64,000 bases of DNA from Bradyrhizobium iriomotense (lineage in GTDB: Bacteria; Pseudomonadota; Alphaproteobacteria; Rhizobiales; Xanthobacteraceae). The DNA is taken from NCBI RefSeq assembly GCF_030160715.1, contig NZ_BSOW01000006.1, positions 248,001 through 312,000 on the forward strand. Direction: 5' to 3'. The position numbers and the translations under genes were made by a program. Below are positions 61,720 through 64,000 of the stretch, one piece after another. The notes below the pieces were generated by a model that saw only the letters and a list, made by a program, of their open reading frames with translations, searched no databases and was not told where the DNA came from. Position 1 is the stretch's first letter, and every line of letters begins with the position of its first letter.

Positions 61720-62056
61720 TGTAATTCTCCTTGGGCAGAACCAATCGGACGTTGGTCGCGATGACACCGGGACAGGTTCGCAAATCTGCGAAGCGTGAGC
61801 GGAGTTATTTGGTTGCGAGATGTCGCGCGATGAAGCGATCCGGAAATCTTGCGCCGATATGTTTCAGGATCGTTTCGCGGAGCCCGATCAGGCTATCCCG
61901 CGCCGCCACTCGCGATGTGGCCGAAATGCATCGTTTCGCGGAAAGCGCGTTCGATTTCGCTGCAATCCAACCGATCGTCGCGCCAGTCCGAGAGCAGAGT
62001 GGTCGTGAGCCGCTAGACTCAGCCGCGCTGAACCGCAGGACAGAAGGAATTTGCCC
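61720..62056. other. 337-bp intergenic region
   Basis: It separates the divergent small secreted protein and the outer-membrane protein. It contains short open frames that resemble no known protein. AAGGA at 62044-62048 is the ribosome site for the GTG at 62057. No convincing promoter or repeat was found. Confidence 0.4.
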
Positions 62057-63493
62057 GTGAAGCGAACGCTGTTGGTCGTGCTTACCATGGTTGCCGGTGG
62101 AGCGGCTGCAGCTGACGCGGCCGATCTCTCGCGGCCTTCCTACGTCAAGGCGCCACGTATCGAGGGTACACTTTACGATTGGACGGGGTTTTATCTTGGC
62201 GTCAATGCCGGCTATGGCGTGGGCCGCGATCTCATGAGCGTGGGCTTTCCCGGCACGGTCTTCACCGAAACGAATCGCCTCGCGCCGCAGGGCGCGCTGG
62301 GCGGCGTGCAGGCCGGTTACAACTGGCAGACGGCCAATTTCGGGCTCGGCAATGTCGTTGTCGGCGTCGAGACGGATATCCAGGCGGCGGACCTGAAGGA
62401 CGATCGCTGCGGCATTTTCTCGCTCTCGTCGTGCAGCAGCTTCGGTGTGAACTACTCGCAGCGACTCGGCTGGTTCGGCACGGTGCGCGGGCGCTTCGGT
62501 CTCGCCAATGGACCGGTACTGAGCTACGTGACCGGCGGCCTCGCCTATGGCGACGTGCGGACCACCGTTACCGAGCTCCCCGACAGCTTTGGCACCAGCG
62601 AGGTGCGCACCGGCTGGACGATCGGCAGCGGCATCGAGGCCGCTTTGGCCGGCAATTGGACCGGCAAGATCGAATATCTCTATCTCAATCTCGGCACGCA
62701 GTCGGGCGCCGGCTCCCTGCTGGGGGCGCCGGCCAACTTCTCATCCGATATCCGCGAGCACATTTTCCGGGTCGGCCTGAACTACCGTGTCGGCGGCACG
62801 CCCTATCGCGAGCAGCCGGTCGCGAACTGGGCTGGGCTCTATGTCGGCGGCAATGTCGGCTCCGCGATTGCGCGCAATGCCAGCACCAACGGCGTTGCTG
62901 GCACGGCCGATCCCGGGCGCCACGAGCTGAGCCCCAAGGGCTTCATCGGCGGCGGACAGATTGGTTACAACTGGCAGGCTGCCAACTGGGTGTTTGGCCT
63001 CGAGGCCGACTTCCAGGGCTCTACCCAGCGCGACAACGAGGTGTGCCTGTTGTGGTGCGGTCCGCCAATCGGCTTCGATCTCACCATCGATCAGCGGATG
63101 AGCTGGCTCGGCACGGCGCGGGCGCGCGTCGGCTATTCGGTGGGCTCTTCGTTGTTCTACCTGACCGGAGGCGCCGCCTACGGCAATGTCAGGACCAGCT
63201 TCGTCGACACCAACAATTTTGGCTTCTTTGACGTCCAGCAGGTGACGGCCTCCCACACCAAGACCGGCTATACCGTCGGCGGCGGCCTGGAATCGCCTGT
63301 CAACCTGTTTGGCCTGTTCGGACCGAACTGGACCGCGAAGACGGAATATCTGTTCGTGGATCTCGGCAGCGTGACCGACGTGCGCACCAACATTTTCGGC
63401 GCGACGTTTGCTCACACCAGCCATCTACAGGAGCATATCTTCCGCAGCGGGCTCAACTACCACTTCAACGCGCCGGTGGTCGCGAAATACTAG
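62057..63493 (+). CDS. outer membrane beta-barrel protein with two tandem barrels
   Basis: A 478-residue Omp25/Omp31-like porin family protein that appears duplicated inside one gene. A signal peptide ends near AAAADAA. Barrel 1 (about 40-250) begins with YDWTGFYLGVNAGYGVGR and ends EHIFRVGLNYRV; barrel 2 (about 265-475) begins WAGLYVGGNVGSAI and ends EHIFRSGLNYHF. Both contain GGVQAGYNWQTAN or GGGQIGYNWQAAN, and LTYVTGG- or LTGGAAYG-type strands. One Omp31-family barrel is usually about 230 residues. GTG 62057 is chosen because AAGGA lies eight bases upstream; TTG 62051 is too close to it. Confidence 0.88.
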   Translation: MKRTLLVVLTMVAGGAAAADAADLSRPSYVKAPRIEGTLYDWTGFYLGVNAGYGVGRDLMSVGFPGTVFTETNRLAPQGALGGVQAGYNWQTANFGLGNVVVGVETDIQAADLKDDRCGIFSLSSCSSFGVNYSQRLGWFGTVRGRFGLANGPVLSYVTGGLAYGDVRTTVTELPDSFGTSEVRTGWTIGSGIEAALAGNWTGKIEYLYLNLGTQSGAGSLLGAPANFSSDIREHIFRVGLNYRVGGTPYREQPVANWAGLYVGGNVGSAIARNASTNGVAGTADPGRHELSPKGFIGGGQIGYNWQAANWVFGLEADFQGSTQRDNEVCLLWCGPPIGFDLTIDQRMSWLGTARARVGYSVGSSLFYLTGGAAYGNVRTSFVDTNNFGFFDVQQVTASHTKTGYTVGGGLESPVNLFGLFGPNWTAKTEYLFVDLGSVTDVRTNIFGATFAHTSHLQEHIFRSGLNYHFNAPVVAKY

Positions 63494-63513
63494 GGGGGCA
63501 GCGAGGGCGGGGG

Positions 63514-64000
63514 TCAGGTCACCGGCGCGGGATTGAACAGCGTCAGGTCGTTGTGGATGCCCCAGCGATCCGACCATGGCTTTGTGCGGCCGCTGGCGAC
63601 GTCGAGGATCAGGCGGAACAGGTCCCAGCCGGTTTCCTCGATGGTCTTTTCGCCGGTGGCGATGCGGCCCGCGTCGAAATCGATCAGGTCTTTCCAGCGC
63701 CGGGCAAGCTCGCTGCGCGTCGCGACCTTGATCACGGGGGCGGCGGCGAGGCCGTAAGGCGTGCCGCGGCCGGTGGTGAACACTTGCAGCGTCATGCCGG
63801 AGGCGAGCTGGAGCGTGCCGCAGATGAAGTCGCTCGCCGGGGTCGCCGCAAACAGCATGCCCTTCTGCGTCGCCTTTTCGCCGGGCGAGAGCACGCCGGT
63901 GATCGCGCTCGAGCCTGACTTGACGATCGAGCCGAGCGACTTCTCGACGATGTTGGCAAGCCCGCCCTTCTTGTTGCCGGGCGTGGTGTTGGCGCTGCGG
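63514..64000 (-). CDS. altronate/galactarate dehydratase-type UxaA family protein, C-terminal fragment
   Basis: The frame is open to the right edge, so only the last 161 residues are visible and the start is outside. The visible part starts in [20 protein letters not shown], continues [22 protein letters not shown] and [13 protein letters not shown], and ends in [16 protein letters not shown]. These are hallmarks of the UxaA/GarD C-terminal domain, which dehydrates altronate or galactarate in hexuronate catabolism. An internal ATG at 63894 is not the real start. Confidence 0.9.
   Translation of the reverse strand, partial: RSANTTPGNKKGGLANIVEKSLGSIVKSGSSAITGVLSPGEKATQKGMLFAATPASDFICGTLQLASGMTLQVFTTGRGTPYGLAAAPVIKVATRSELARRWKDLIDFDAGRIATGEKTIEETGWDLFRLILDVASGRTKPWSDRWGIHNDLTLFNPAPVT

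Overview
The window is high-GC alphaproteobacterial chromosome. Gene content and the dispersed intergenic repeats point to Bradyrhizobium or a close relative (Nitrobacteraceae); this is an inference from gene families, not a database match. No rRNA, tRNA, CRISPR array or intact insertion sequence was recognised.

Positions 1-19.8 kb form a cell-surface polysaccharide region. It holds a galE fragment, a glycosyltransferase, the heptose genes (waaF-like, hldD, hldE), an O-antigen ligase, and a set that looks like QuiNAc/FucNAc synthesis and initiation (WbpM/WreV-like dehydratase, WbuB-like glycosyltransferase, WreQ-like reductase, WecA/WreU-like initiating transferase). It continues with a flippase-like membrane protein, a UDP-glucuronate 4-epimerase-like SDR, a bifunctional ManC, an oxidoreductase/aminotransferase pair that fits GnnA/GnnB (diaminoglucose for lipid A), and murJ. 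A small gene at 1462 sits behind a promoter that contains a GTTC-N7-GTTC LexA-type box.

Positions 20-37.5 kb are mixed metabolic and envelope genes: a DUF1127 protein, a GNAT, an orphan CoxL-like molybdoenzyme subunit, cytochrome c', a PLP sulfur-amino-acid enzyme, two tandem secreted caspase-fold proteins, small VOC, DUF1801 and CHRD proteins, a di-haem cytochrome, a lone RAM domain, ThiD, an LpxH-like phosphatase overlapping a glycosyltransferase, and a threonine dehydratase. Positions 37.9-44.2 kb hold a third caspase-fold protein, then a lower-GC stretch with an orphan substrate-binding protein, a damaged small gene and a toxin-antitoxin pair, followed by a C45-type peptidase.

Positions 44.4-64 kb carry a repeat-rich cytoplasmic protein, an MFS carrier with a convergent dipeptide epimerase, an Mla-type lipid transport operon (STAS-MlaE, MlaF, MlaD), and a 1879-residue membrane-anchored helical-repeat protein that resembles the growth-pole ring protein GPR/RgsE of Rhizobiales. 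The intergenic region between it and a divergent Hpt gene carries two CtrA-like boxes. Then follow a [2Fe-2S] ferredoxin, a thioesterase, a TrxB-type ferredoxin-NADP reductase, three small secreted proteins, a two-barrel outer-membrane protein and the end of an altronate/galactarate dehydratase gene.

Much of the window therefore serves the envelope: LPS core and O-chain, lipid A precursor, peptidoglycan precursor flipping, phospholipid transport and polar growth. Best leads: the GPR-like gene with CtrA boxes, the LexA-type promoter, CRP-like palindromes shared by two caspase-fold genes, and the homogenised tandem caspase pair.
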